Shown here: piece after piece, positions 47,778-60,672 of the stretch | How positions within the stretch are numbered: position 1 is the first letter of the stretch | Layout of the letters: each line of letters starts with the position of its first letter | From: Piper betle | Taxonomy: Eukaryota > Streptophyta > Magnoliopsida > Piperales > Piperaceae | Reading direction: 5' to 3' | DNA length: 64,000 nucleotides | Assembly (NCBI GenBank): GCA_033002965.1 | Contig: JAURVB010014165.1 | Span: 29,687-93,686 of the forward strand | The notes under the pieces: generated by a model | The model's database searches: none | The model's input: the letters and a program-made list of their open reading frames with translations, nothing else | Told to the model about the DNA's origin: nothing | Made by a program: the position numbers and the translations under genes

Positions 47778-50700
47778 CTGAACATGAATTGTCCAAAAGA
47801 TCGAAAGTTTCCGATTTGTACCGATTCAAGGACTGTTGAAAGCGGTAGCTGATATGCACAAAAACCCCACCATTTTCAACGGTGTTAACGGTGGTTTACT
47901 GAAACTTGCAATGTCAATTGCACCTGCCAAATTTTTAATTGTGAATCGTATTCACACACAATTTTTACATGATTCAGAGTCTATTGCAAAATATACTACA
48001 GCCCGTTAATCATATTTTATATCTATCACTCATGTAAAACTGGTTCACAGGCTTGTGAGCCTAAAATATAAACGATAAAAAGATTTACATTAGATTTACA
48101 ACTTAAATTCATTAATAATTGTAATTTCATTTAAAGAAGATTAATCGTGAAATACTATTTATATTATCAATATACTTTAACAATGTAAATTAGATTCACA
48201 GTTTCACTACCCCCTACTTTTTGGGGACGGACTTGGCGACACGGGCACCAATTGTCCATTTTCTAGATATATTATGTGGTTAAACTGTTTTTATAAGGGC
48301 AAATAGGGAAATAGGGTTATTCTTCAATTCATCCAGAGAGCAAATTTGGAGTTTTCTTTACCTCAAATTCTGCTCCTTTGGCTTTTAGTTTGAGTCAAGC
48401 TATTAAATAATTCAAGTAGGGTTATTAAATATTCAAGTTGCTTTAAGATTGAGTTGAGTTTGAGTTGAATTAATGTGTGTGTTTATAGTTTATCCGTAAT
48501 ACCAAGTAAAATCTTTATTTTTTTTAAAAAAATCTACATAGATTGAGTACATCACCTTTAAAAATTCATAAGTCCAAAATCATGAGCCAAAAAATTCTGA
48601 AATTTGCTTGAACGAAACTAGACTATTAAAGGAATCCATCAAAATAAAAATCACGTCAATCGATGTTTTAGTGAGAGTTATGATTTTTACAAGTCATGGA
48701 TAAATCAAGAAAAATAAAAAACATTTTACATATACAAGATATTTCTTTTGAACAAATAGTCTTGGCCAAACTTATGATTGAACGTACGGTCCATTGGAAA
48801 TATTAAGATTATATTATAGAGAGAAGATACATTTTTAATAGAAACAAGTTGTTAAAGAATCCACTTAAAAAGGTTTATTTAGTCTAAATGATGAAACAAG
48901 TTGTTACGTGAACACACAAAAGGGAAATTTTAGGGGGAACAAGTTAAACATGTTTTGATGTTTAAACTAAGTCCATATCACCTAGTTTTTTCAAGAAATG
49001 AGAACTAGGATTTGTGTTGTAGGGAAAATCAATAAGGTTAAAGGTTAGTAATATAAACTTAGATCTTAATTTCATGATGTTCATGCATGCATATCATGAA
49101 TCATCATGTTTTATAGATTTGTTAAATCGATTATGAATGAATTGCTCGCAGGCTTATGCTTTTTATTCATGTTTTATGGAGGAACAACATAGAATTGTTA
49201 TTAAAAACTTAGAAGATGATCTATGATTGACTTTAATGTCATGTTTTGACCTTTAAACAAAAGTTTATTATGTTAATTAAACAAATCATAAGATAAAATA
49301 ATGAATTAAGATTTTTTTATGATTTGTTGTATGTTTAGATTAAGTTTATGAATTGTATGTGTTTTACCCACTTAATAAGAACCATGAAAAGTAAGGTAAA
49401 CCATAATGGATTAGAAACCTGCTAACCCATAATTTTGTGCTCATAAACTCAAAACCCAAACTTTATTTCACTCAAATCAGGTAAAAATCAGATGATAAAC
49501 AATAAAAACAAAATAAGTCTTCACCCTAGTGTAGTGGCGCTGGCAAAAAGGATAAAAAGGCTCGAGGCTGAGTGATGCGGCGCCCAAAGTCGAGGCACCG
49601 AGCACTGTGACGCTGTAACCCCAATTCCCTATTATGCGCATCTATTTTAAAACGGTTATAACGGTTACTTTCGAACTCAGATTATTCAAGCAATTTTTTG
49701 TGTTATGACCGTCAAAATCTCTAGTTTATACCTATTAAATTTTATAAGTTTTTGATAAATCTCCTAGGAGATATGTATTTCTAAAGTTGGGGGTTCAACT
49801 TCATGCTTTTATTGATGTTATGCTTCAATTATGCTATATTTGTGATTAGATAATCACTGTATGATTATTTTATGATGTTGTCTACATGTTGTATGAATTG
49901 TTTGTATGTCGAATGAGCATCATGTCCATATCATGTCATCTCATATCATGTAGGCATTGGTAAGCTAGTCTAGGTATTAATATAATCGTATTTGTTTGTC
50001 CATACTACGAGTTGAGTAACCGTGAAACTAGGAGCTCGGAGCTTCTCATTAATCTAGATCCATTTAGTCTTATGTAGGAAGTTTTATGATCCCTTTTGTG
50101 TCCATGTTTAGATAGATTAATCATTGATTAAACCAGTTTTCTAACACGTTATCAAGTTATTGTTACAAAGTAATCATCTTATTCATTAATCGTGTTATCA
50201 AGTAATCAAGTTATCAAATAATCAAGGATATAAGTACCAAGTTTAACTTATAATTTTCAAGTGTTTAAGTCGAAGAGCAAAGCCTATATCTAACAACATG
50301 TTTTCACGACGTTTTATTTAATTTCATGATCGCTCAGTAGACGTACTACACCATATAGTGGTGCATCTCCCTTGAGTAAGGATCATAGTCCATGTTCTAT
50401 AACTATTGTCTTGACAACATTAATGATCACTGGTGGTTTATTAATATGATCAGCCTTGTGGTGGCCACCACATTTCTCAAATTGAGTTAAGACGCAATAA
50501 CTCTCAGGAGGTACTTATGTGCCAAAATTATCAGGAAACAAGGCTATCCAAGAGCTGAGACAAACAGGTAGTTTTTGTATTCATGTTCTTTCAAGTATTA
50601 TTCATAACACTCATGTTTGGTATTAAACTCGGTATTCATGTTTCAATTTACTTAATTTACCGGAACTTACATGTAAGTCACATGGGTAATTAGTTCACTA

Positions 50701-51180
50701 TGTTTTCATATTGTGTGTTAATTATATTAATCTACTAGGACTTACTCTTAAATCACATGAGTAGCATTAATTAGTAAATCAGTTATCAATATTAGTAAAT
50801 CAGTTACATGCTCTATTTAGTATATCAGTTATCATGAGATGTAAAAGTATATGTTCATAGTTAACTTATTAGGGTTTAAATGTAACCCACATGAGTAATT
50901 AACTGTCATGTTTTTATGGTGTACAAATATATTAACCTACTAAGGTTTATAAATAGCTCACATGAGTACTGTTAATTACTTTATTAGTTAATCAGTTAGC
51001 TAGTTATCATATTTATGTTTATTTTTATTCAGCTATCATGTTTATGTTAAGTTATATAAAAAAGTACATGTTATTTAGCTTGAGTTCATGTAAAATTATG
51101 CATGGATGCAAGTTATAAATCTTTATTATATCCTAAGTAGAATTGCAATTTAATCGCAATTTTTTTACTTTTCACTTTTT
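47778..51180 (+). other. Duplicated non-coding flank of block B
   Basis: Collinear with 10973-18055 of block A without its LTR insertions, with one 620-bp unit (48230-48840) instead of three and one 124-bp unit instead of two. No gene is recognised. It better represents the state before those insertions. Confidence 0.7.
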
Positions 51181-51851
51181 TCTAAGACTCAGTATTGTAT
51201 ATTAGTACTGAACGGGCATATTTGTATCTACGCACGTAAGAGATTCTTAGGAGCGATGGGATGAAGAATTCTCACCATTTAGGAGTTTACTTATTTATTA
51301 TTTGCATGTTTTAGGATAAGAGTCTTATTAGACTTGTGCTGAGAGACAATCGTTTTACATGTAAGTATAGAATTTTAATGTTAGTTTTTTTGTGGAAACA
51401 AGTGTCGATCCACCTCATTATGATTATTTCATTGTAATTTTATATAATATATATATGAATTAGAGATGCGCTAGTAATGACCCTAATGTGGGAATTATAC
51501 ATGTTATAAAATTGTGGTCGTTACATTATCAATACCCTTCTTTAATGTAATTTATATTATAATAATTTATAATCAAAATATTTCTTTGGGTATGGAGAAG
51601 TAGGAGAACTGGAGTATGATTAGATAGGTTGATGTTTTGCGAGAAATGAAAGGATCAATATGTGTGATGGTTTGGGATTGAAATTCAAGGTTTGCTTAGT
51701 CTAGTTGGATTGATTTTCTTGGGCCTTTTCTTGGTTGTGGTATCTATGTATCTGCTTTCTGAAATTTTCTTCTCGAACCGTGTTGAAAAGTAGTTGGAAT
51801 GGTCTTCAACCTTGTGGCTTTTTGATGACTTCATGTCTTGCATCTCGAAGA
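51181..51851. other. Spacer before the LINE
   Basis: No gene is recognised. The part from about 51590 may be LINE 5' sequence. Confidence 0.35.
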
Positions 51852-53700
51852 ATGCAGCTGCTCACTTGGAATTGCAAAGGTTTAGGTAATTGTAATACTA
51901 AACAAGCTACAAATACTCTTACTCGGTCTCGGTCTAATCGTCTTGATCCACTCTTTCTATGTGAGACTAAAGTTTCTTCTACAAGTACAACCCTTGTGCA
52001 GAGTTGGGGACCTTGTGATGGATTCACAATCCCTAGTATTGGTTAATATGGATGTCAATATTTGGGATGGCCCCTCTCCTCCACTTGCCTTTTTGTATTA
52101 TCACAGAAGTGGCTAATGTGCAGTCTAAGGACTCTTTTGTCCTCTTTGTTTGTTATTGGAATTTTCCTAAATCTGATCGCTTACATTATATGGATATTTT
52201 TGGTTAAATGCTTCAACAGTTTCAGGGAAAATGCCTTGTTATAGGCGATTGGAATATTGTCATGTCCCCAAATGAGAGGGAAGGTGGTGTGTGGGATGCT
52301 AGGTTCCAGGATCAAGTGTGGTTAAAATGGCCTACTTTCAATTTGTTGGACTTTCATTTCTCTAGTACTAGATGAACCTTTTTGTATCCGAGCTGGTAGG
52401 ACTTCTTTGATTAAATCAGTTAGTAATGTTATGGCTAATTTTGCTCTTGGGTGCTTTCAGGTTCCTAAGGCTCTTCTTAAGAGTATTGATGCTATTCAAA
52501 GAAAATTTTGGTGGGGGCAAAGGCAATCAGATAAAAAATATCTCTGGCTAAAAGAATGGAGAGACATTTGTCCTCCAATTGAATGTGGGGTTTTAGGAAT
52601 TCGTAGATTGGAGAATATGAATGAGTACATGCTAACAAAGATAGCATGGCGTGTGATATCTCGTCCTGATTCTTTACTTGGAGGGGTGTTGGGGGCTAAA
52701 TATGACAGAGAAAAAGGTTGGTGGCATTCTCTACCCCTTGCTGCTTCAGCTCGGTCTAATATCTTGGAAGGATGGATGGTTTCGCGACGTTTGCATGGTG
52801 AATTTCATTGGATTGTGGGAAATGTCGAAAGATTAGAGTAGGACTTGATCCTTGGGCGTCATCTATCCCCGGTGCTGTTCCAACACTTCGTTTGGATGTA
52901 CATCAATTTCCATCTCTAAAGGTTTCTTCTCTTTCTCGGCCTGATCTCTTAGGATGGGATGAAGTGAAGAACAATCAGTGTTTTGAACCAAGTCATGCAG
53001 CAACAATTCTTGCATTGCCTCCTCCTTCAGTTATGTTGCATGATTATTGTATTTGGCATGATACATAGGCAAGTTTCGATAAAATCTATTGCTTCTCATT
53101 CTCAAAAAGTGGTGGAAACTGAGTGTTCACCCAAGATTGAAGATGTTGGTTTGGCGTATTGGTTCCAATTGTTTGCCAACTGCGGAGAATTTGAATAGAA
53201 GAAATATTATGGTTGATCCAACGTGCAGTTTTTGCGATGCTAGTGAATCTGTGTTACACTTGTTCACAAGTTGTCCTTTGGTAAAGGCTTTTTGATTTCA
53301 TTTTCTGGATCTTAAACTTGAGGCATGGCCGTGCAAATCAGTGCTAGAGTTTGTTCAGCTAATTATGAAATGGACAGATCTTTTGCTTCACTTGACTATC
53401 CTCGTCATTTTTTATTCGATTTGGTTTTCTCGCAACCAAATTCGTATGGGTGACGTCGATGTTTGGAGGAATTACTTCACTGCGCTTCTCAGTGCATTAT
53501 GTATTATCGTGACATCCTTTTACCTCATATTAAGTTTTCTCGCATTAAAGTATCCAATCAAGCTAGACAAGTACCTAAAGAAAAGTTGGTCAATCTACCA
53601 TAGCTTCAGTTTCGATCTGATGGAAGTTTTTTTGCGGATTCTTAATGTTCAGGTTGGGTTTTTGTTGCCTACAGTGAAACTTCCTCTATTATGTGAACAA
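51852..53700 (+). pseudogene. L1-type LINE with reverse-transcriptase core deleted
   Basis: The endonuclease domain begins MQLLTWNCKGLGN at 51852 and continues through LFLCETK and CLVIGDWNIVMSPNEREGG to about 52370, with a frameshift near 52045. It then joins directly (about 52385-52405) to the RT thumb region (RTSLIKSVSNVMANFALGC, then RKFWWGQRQSD) up to 52840. A zinc-binding RT-associated block follows (LVWRIGSNCLPTAENL, then CSFCDASESVLHLFTSCPL, about 53115-53290), then a relic of the C-terminal RNase H (IWFSRNQIRMGDV, and later SDGSFFADS). The central fingers/palm with the catalytic Asp pair are absent. No poly(A) tail is obvious, but the 3' end has short GTGAACAAGTAT repeats. Confidence 0.85.
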
Positions 53701-53785
53701 GTATGGAATTTGATTATGTGAACAAGTATATTTTCTTTATGCATATTTTGTTTATGATTTGATTATGTGAACAAGTATAGAATTT
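53689..53785 (+). repeat. Short repeats at the LINE 3' end
   Basis: TTATGTGAACAAGTAT starts at 53689, 53714 and 53763. Irregular spacing suggests slippage or tail repeats rather than a satellite. Confidence 0.7.
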
Positions 53786-55158
53786 GATATTTCATAAATG
53801 AGCGAAATTTTCACTTTAATTTTTTTTATTTGACACCTTAATCAAGACAAATGTGAAGTTCTTTCGACCACTTATGAATTTTTAGACTTTCCAAATATCT
53901 GTGGAGAAGAAGAATACTCATTTGTCCTTGCATATATTTAATTTTCTTGAATGACCTCAACTAAGGTTAATTGAAGTATGATTTTTTTAAATTATTTCCA
54001 TCATCAATTTTTCATGTTCAAATTTGACATTCTTAAATGGTCCAACTTTTTCACTAAGAAATGATTTTTGACGATTTAATAGGTTTGGGCTGTTACTTTG
54101 ATTTCTTTCCTTCCTCCTCTTTTCTTTTTTTGATTTTCCTTTCTTTTCTTTTTTTAATTTACATTTCTTCAGTTTAAGACTGTGTTTTAATTGAGGAAAG
54201 AAGTTAATTAAATCAAACTTGGGAATAGGCTAGAGGATTTTAGGCTCTTAAATTTCATCTTCTTTTTTTGTCTTTTTCTTTTTTTTACGTCTCAATCACA
54301 GGTTTAAATTTTGAGATGAACTATAATTAAATTCAATTAAAGTAATCCTTTAACAATTTCATCCTCAATTAGTCCAACCTGTTAAGGATTAATTAACTTG
54401 GATTAAGACTAGGAAGGATTGGGGGGCGGCTATGCCTCTTCTTGTTCCATTCTATGTTCAGTGTTCGCCACCTCCCCACGTTTTTTTAAATAGGGAGTAG
54501 TTTCACAAGCCAGACTCCCTCTTCATTTTTTTAATTTTTGAGCAACTGGTTGGCTGTGCTTTGAGAACTCAACTCTATCCAGGAGTTTAAACCAATGGGC
54601 TATGAGAAATCAAACTTTTGAACTTCAACCAGAGAAAAATTGATTCAAATCAAAAGGACCACCGTGCATCATTCAGCTTCTCATTTTTTTCCTTCTCTTC
54701 TTTTTCTGTACGCCGTTCTCTTTAAAATAAAAAATGTATGAAAAAAGAAATCTAGAATTTTATAAAAACAGAAACATTGTATATTTTCTAATCATAAAAA
54801 ATACAGTCATATTAAATATAGAATACATTACATATAGACTAATTTTTCTGAAAATATTTAAATATATACTATTTTTCTAATTTTTATCAGGTCAACAGCT
54901 CATACCTTTGGTCTCAGCAGAAGAACAAATAAAATGAAAGTTCAATTTAAAAATTTCCTATTTTTTATTCAAATAATAAATTTCTTTGGAAAACTGGCAA
55001 TGATTAAAAAAAAAGAAGCAATTAACTGAAAATTAGCTTTCAAATGATTAGTTAATTGACAAATTTATCCTTTGACCCCAAAGTCGAAGAAGACTACCCA
55101 CCAGCTAACGAGGTCGTCAAGACGACCCACCGATACGATCCCGATCGTCGGCGACGGG
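53701..55158. other. AT-rich region upstream of the kinase pseudogene
   Basis: T-rich and A-rich stretches with no recognised gene. It would contain the promoter of the gene starting at 55159. Confidence 0.4.
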
Positions 55159-58100
55159 CCATGGCGGTGGCGGTGGCCGTAGACGGCCGGCGGAGGAGTC
55201 TCCGGGCCGTCCGTTGGGCGGTGGACAACCTCAGCTCGTCGGCGGAGTCCTTCGTCCTCGTCCATGTCGTCCCTCCGTCACTGTCATCCCCTCCTCATGT
55301 ACTGATTCCTCTTTCTTCTCGAATTGTTTCGATCGGTTTTGGCTTGGATTTCGCCATTTCTTGGAAAATTATGCTGTGAAAGGAGTGTTTGGGGTGAAGA
55401 TATCTTACTCAATTGCTGGTCTTTTCGTTGTATCCCTGTTGATTGTGGTCAACCGTAAATGCTTTGTAGTTGGGATTGTGATATTCTGATTTATGAGCTT
55501 GGTAGTGAGAATGATGTATTTCTTTAGTTCTGAAGTGGGTTCATGGTGAACAGTTGGTTAGCTGGTAGAAAATTTTGAGTGTGGAGAAGTGGTCATATTG
55601 GCCTATGACTTTGAAAAAGAGGCTGTGGGTTGAGATGATTTTATTGGAAACATTTAGATGAGATTTTGATATTCTTAGTCGATTTTTGAATTGGACTATG
55701 ACAGCAGGAGTTGTGTGAGCAGATGACTAACAGTACTTCTCCTCTGTCTACCAGTTAATTGTTTGTTTTAATGGCTTATTGAAAATTGAACTTATTTAAT
55801 CAAAATAACAAAGGAATATAAATTACTTACCTCGTATACACACCAGAAATTGGACCTCCGGTCTAGATAAAATCATGAATGGAAAATTATCTAATTCCCA
55901 TAGGATAGACCAGATTGTTAGAGTTATCTTACATGAATAATTCAAGCCATTCTATAACATGTTTCCGTTCTAACCGGACACATATATTTATATGGAGTGA
56001 GGAGGTACACATATATTTATATAGAGTGAGGAGGTATCATTTTATAAACACCTTTTGGTCTGATAACTTTTCATCAGAGGTTGTTACCTTTACGAGAGTC
56101 ACAAGCTTTAGTAACTAAATAGAAATTAAATAGTAACTTCTAACATTTATTGATGCTGTTTCTAGGGTCTTATTATTGTTTGAATTCCTCTTGATTGTGG
56201 TCAAACTATGCTTGGGAATTGGGAGTGTGATATTCTGATTTAAGAGCTTGTCTTTTAGTTTTCAATTGACTGTTTTGAAGTGGGTTTATGGTGAATAGTT
56301 AATCACATGGTATAGATGAAGGGGAAATAGTTGAAGTAGAGTGTGGAGAGGTGACCGTATGGCTTTGAGAAGCAGTAAATTGAAGAAAAAGGTATGGATT
56401 GAGACGGAGAGGAAGGAAATAGTAAGACATGAGTTTGGTGGTGTAATTTGATGTTTGCATTGGACTCGGACAGGAGAAATGGTAGTGTAAATAGATGATT
56501 AACAGCACTTACTTCCCATCTGTTTGGCAATTAATTGTTTGAAGGGCTTATGATACCGTTTCTGGCTTATGAGTTGTTTTAGCTAGTCACAAGAAGGGAT
56601 CATTTGGTGCTTATACCGACAAGATGTTGAACATAAGAGCAACCTAATAAACACAATTTTATTTTTATTTTTTTATGTGTTTTGGACCTATGTATGCTAT
56701 CAATTTTATGCATTTCCTAGCTCACATATATCTGCTACTGCTTCATAGCGAGGAAGGTTCTTGTCAAGGAAATGCCTGTTGATGCTGCTGCCCTATATTT
56801 GAATGATGTTAAGCTTAAATCTGAATAACTTTTCCTTCCCGTTTAAGAAAATGTGTGGAACTGATAAGGTACATACCTCATTTTTTTGGTGAATCTTTCT
56901 TCTCTATGTCTATGTATGTGCACATGTGATTTTTCTTCGCTTTTCTGGACTCATTGATGCCGATGATATTTTTTACAATTCTGTTTTCAGCTAGGAAACC
57001 GTGTGGTTCTGGAGGATGACAATGTAGCTATTGCTCTTTTGAGATATTTGTATGAAACCGGCGTTAAAAAGTATCTTCCTCTATGAATTGCATCCCGAGG
57101 TTGCGTATTTTGGAAAGGACTGATAGGGTAGAGTCATAAACAAAACTACCCAGCTTTCTAGCTAAAGCTTTCACGGGCAAAGAAACAATGTTCTGCATCT
57201 GTTTGTTTTTTCTCCAAAGACAATGATCATATCCCTTTTGTATTGATATACTTCTTTCACAGTTAATCTTTTCGTAATGTACAACTAGGATTATAAATGA
57301 AGTGTAGAAAAGTAAGTCCATATTAGCACAGGACTAAAAAAATTAAATACGTATCTTCCATATCACCAGAGCAGAAGGCAGAAGTTAAATCTACTTTATT
57401 ATCAGCTGGTCTGTCTCAGTGTAATTAGAGATAATAATTCTTTAGAAATGTAACTTCACCTATTAGTAGAATCCTTTAAATTTGGTTCCTGGCAGCTTGA
57501 ACCCCTTGAGTTTGTTGACCTGCATGGATTGTTTTGTTTCACGGATTGAGCTTTTAATGTTAATTTATACATCATTTTTTAGGAAGTTGAAGAAACCGGG
57601 TGTTCATGCTACAATCATCAAGTTGGCTCCACATACCTGTAATGAGTATGTTGTTTCTCAGAGCAAGGTTGTTTCAAAATTAGCGACTAACATCGAAAAT
57701 GCAGGTGCTGAAACAATATGCTCTATTATGCCTGTTTGCTTTAAATGGTTGGCATGCTTGTTTGATTTCATTTTGTTGATTTAAAATTAACGAATTATTT
57801 AGGGGCTGTTATTGCTAATGGGCTTCAGGGGAAGCTGCCTCAAAGAACTCCTACTGTGGTTCCAAGGTCTTTTTCTTCTGTGGAATCCGGAAAAAAGGTT
57901 GTTCATGAAGAACTGACCCAGAAAAGTGTAGGGATAGATAAGTCATTCTTATAATAACGTTTCAAGATCTTCCATAGACTACCCAAACGCGGCAAAAGAC
58001 AACAAAATCTTCAAATGGACATTCTCGTACAATCAGTTCGAATGTGTAATCTCAAGCATTTGATGATGTGGATGCTTCTTCTATCCTGTCTCAATCTAGA

Positions 58101-59673
58101 TCATGTGAGAGATTATGTCCTATTGCATAGATTCATTAATACATTCTTTTGTAAATTTTCTGCTACAAAGGAATACTCATTTTTATCAAAGCTTTTTATT
58201 CATGTTAGGTGTTGTTATTTTTTAAAATTCACTCGGACTTTGTGCTTGGCAGTTCTTTGCACAGGTTGAAGTGGACCGCTTGAGGCTGGAATTGCAAAAT
58301 ACACTGGCTTCTACCTGTGAAGAATTGGTCTATGCTAACAAAAAGTTGACATCATTTTTAATGAATGTGTTAAACATGTTTAAAGCTGGTTTACAGCTAG
58401 AAGGGTGATTAATATATCCTTGTTTTTTGTGAATGTTTTGATGTAGAGCTGGGCAGTGGCCTTAAACCTATCTGGACTTTGATTTTCATGTCCTATGGGT
58501 TTGGCCACCAAACAGACTTTGATTTTCATGTCCTTCGTTGAAATTACATGGATAATTTGTGTATGTTTAGTAGAAATAATCGATATAGCCTGTTCACATT
58601 GCAGGCGCAACTGCTTTTTGCTGAATACTCTGAAGAATCAATGAAAGTACAAACTGCCTTAGAAAATGAAGAGCAGTTGAAAAGGAACATTGAAGAGGAG
58701 AAAGCCAAACACTTAATAATATTGAGGGAGGTTGAGGAGGCTCATCAATTGTTTGCAATAGAATCTATTGAAAGGCAAAGAGCTGAAACAATTGCCTTGA
58801 AAGAATTGTATGAGAGGAAGAAAGTATTAGATTCTTTGTTATCAGTTGATAAGAGATACAAAAGATACACTGCAGAAGAGATAGAGCTTGCAACAGATTC
58901 TTTTTCAGAGGTCAGAAAGATTGGTGAAGGAGGGTATGGAAAAGTTTATAAATGTTGTCTTGATCACACATTGGTAGCTATTAAGACTCTTCGATTCGAC
59001 ACTCCCGAAAAGAAAGAAGAAATTTTGAAAGTGGTAAAGTAAGCTGCATTTATTTTTCATTTCTTATATATTATAGTTTGCGAGGGCTTTGGATTCTGAA
59101 GGGTCAGGGTTCTTCTCTTTGAATTAGCGCATTACTGCATCTCTCTAAGCTTTTTACTGTGCATCAAGGTTGAAGTTCTGAGCCAACTTTGTCCCCCAAA
59201 CTTGGTAATGTTCTCGGAGCCTGCCCAGAAAATGGTTGTCTTGTATATGAATACCTAGAAAATGGCAGCTTACATGACCAGCTTTTGCCATGGTTTGTTC
59301 GCCTACAAATTATCTTAACTGTGGCACGCGGTCTTGCTTTCTTGCATGGGAGAGAGCCTGAGAATCATAATACTTCAGCTGTTGACAGGAAAGCATCCAT
59401 CAGGCCTTCTAATGTCGGTAGAAAACAAGATGAAAACTGGCTCGTGAAGAGACATTCTTGATAAGTCGATCATGGACTGGCTGCTTATAGGACCAGACAG
59501 GCTTGCACAGATTGCGTTGAAGTGCTCAAGACTAAGATGTTGGGATAGGCCAGAACTTGATTCTGACGTGATTCAGCAGCTTTGAAGAACTCCTATCTCA
59601 AATGCAGGGCCGTGCTAGATTGCAACTACTAAATATCCAAGCTCCAAGCCACTTTTTAAATCCCATCATGTAG
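55159..59673 (+). pseudogene. Universal-stress-protein / kinase / U-box gene (RLCK-IX type), broken
   Basis: Exons can be followed in order. 55159 starts MAVAVAVDGRRRSLRAVRWA, a universal-stress domain. Near 56758-56873 is VKEMPVDAAALYLNDVKLKS, followed by an in-frame TAA, then LFLPFKKMCGTDK. 56993-57075 is VVLEDDNVAIALLRYLYETG. About 57583-57706 is ATIIKLAPHTCNEYVVSQSK. 58264-58350 begins the coiled coil (VEVDRLRLELQNTLA). 58604-59036 is the rest of the coiled coil plus the kinase N-lobe (IGEGGYGKVYK, VAIKTLRF). From 59168 come LGACPENGCLVYEYLENGSL and GLAFLHGREPE. The chain then skips the HRD, DFG and APE segments and resumes near 59455 (LDKSIMDWLL, then LAQIALKCSRLRCWDRPEL). The U-box begins APSHFLNPIM and stops at 59673. 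Missing catalytic parts, stops and frameshifts make it non-functional as a kinase and ligase. Confidence 0.85.
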
Positions 59674-60470
59674 GCATAGTGCTGTCTTCTCCTCTTCTTT
59701 TCTTCTAGTTGGATAGTGTAGTTAGTTTCATACGGAGGTCCTTTTGTCTCCTCAACATAGTTCTGACTTAACTAAATAGTTTCCATCAGAATATGCAATT
59801 AGAAATTGCCCTGACCTTCGGGTCTTAAAGGACCTGGATATACTTGATTGATAATTACATTACTTAGAATCTGTCTATGTGGACTTGGATTTTGCCTGGT
59901 CAGTCTATTGGAAGCTTTCTTGAATACAGAAATATTGGAGAATGTAAAGTCCAGATTGATCACTGCAGTATGAAATATGTGAATGCTAGGGAGATCGATC
60001 TAGCTTTCATTTTGTCTGAGCCACCCTCTCCCGCCCATGCCCTCGCAGTGGGTCGTCTTGGTTTGATGCTGATAATATTTGGTACAACAGTGCATTGCAT
60101 TTTTATTTTTTTTACTTGTGGACACAAAAAATATAATTTACATACTTGCACTTGTCGTGCTTTTCTAACAAAGACTTGAAAATCTTCATATGTACCAACA
60201 GGGGGTAGACAGTTTATTTTTTAAGTTTGATTCAACCCTTTGTGTCTGCTGGTGTTCCTTCTAATTGTACATTTACCTTTGTGTCTGCTGTTGCTAGAGA
60301 TCCCACTTATTGTACACATGACCAGATTGAGCCTGAGAATTCTAAAGTTATTCTTGATATGCCAAGATGATATGGATGTTTGTTACCAGTGAGGATAGTC
60401 AATGGAGATTTTGCGATTGCTATTCCTTTACCTTCTTGAAAGGCATGCAGAGTGATGAATTCTGATCACA
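59674..60470 (+). other. Downstream region, no recognised gene
   Basis: An open frame at 59877-60179 has no domain. Near 60230-60440 a translation with several stops (DQIEPENSKVILDMP, IVNGDFAIAIPLPS) looks like decayed coding sequence of unknown origin. Confidence 0.35.
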
Positions 60471-60672
60471 CTTGCAATACACCAGTAGAAGAAGAAGCTC
60501 GATAGAACAATTTTATTTAGATCCAAGTTTAATTACACTTCAACATAATCAAAACAATCTCCAAAAACTGACTAGCTCTCTATTGACTCCACTATTTATA
60601 GTTTTTCCTATAACACGAGAACCAAACCATATTCCTATAAAATCAGAATGCATTTTTAAAATTTTTTTAGTA

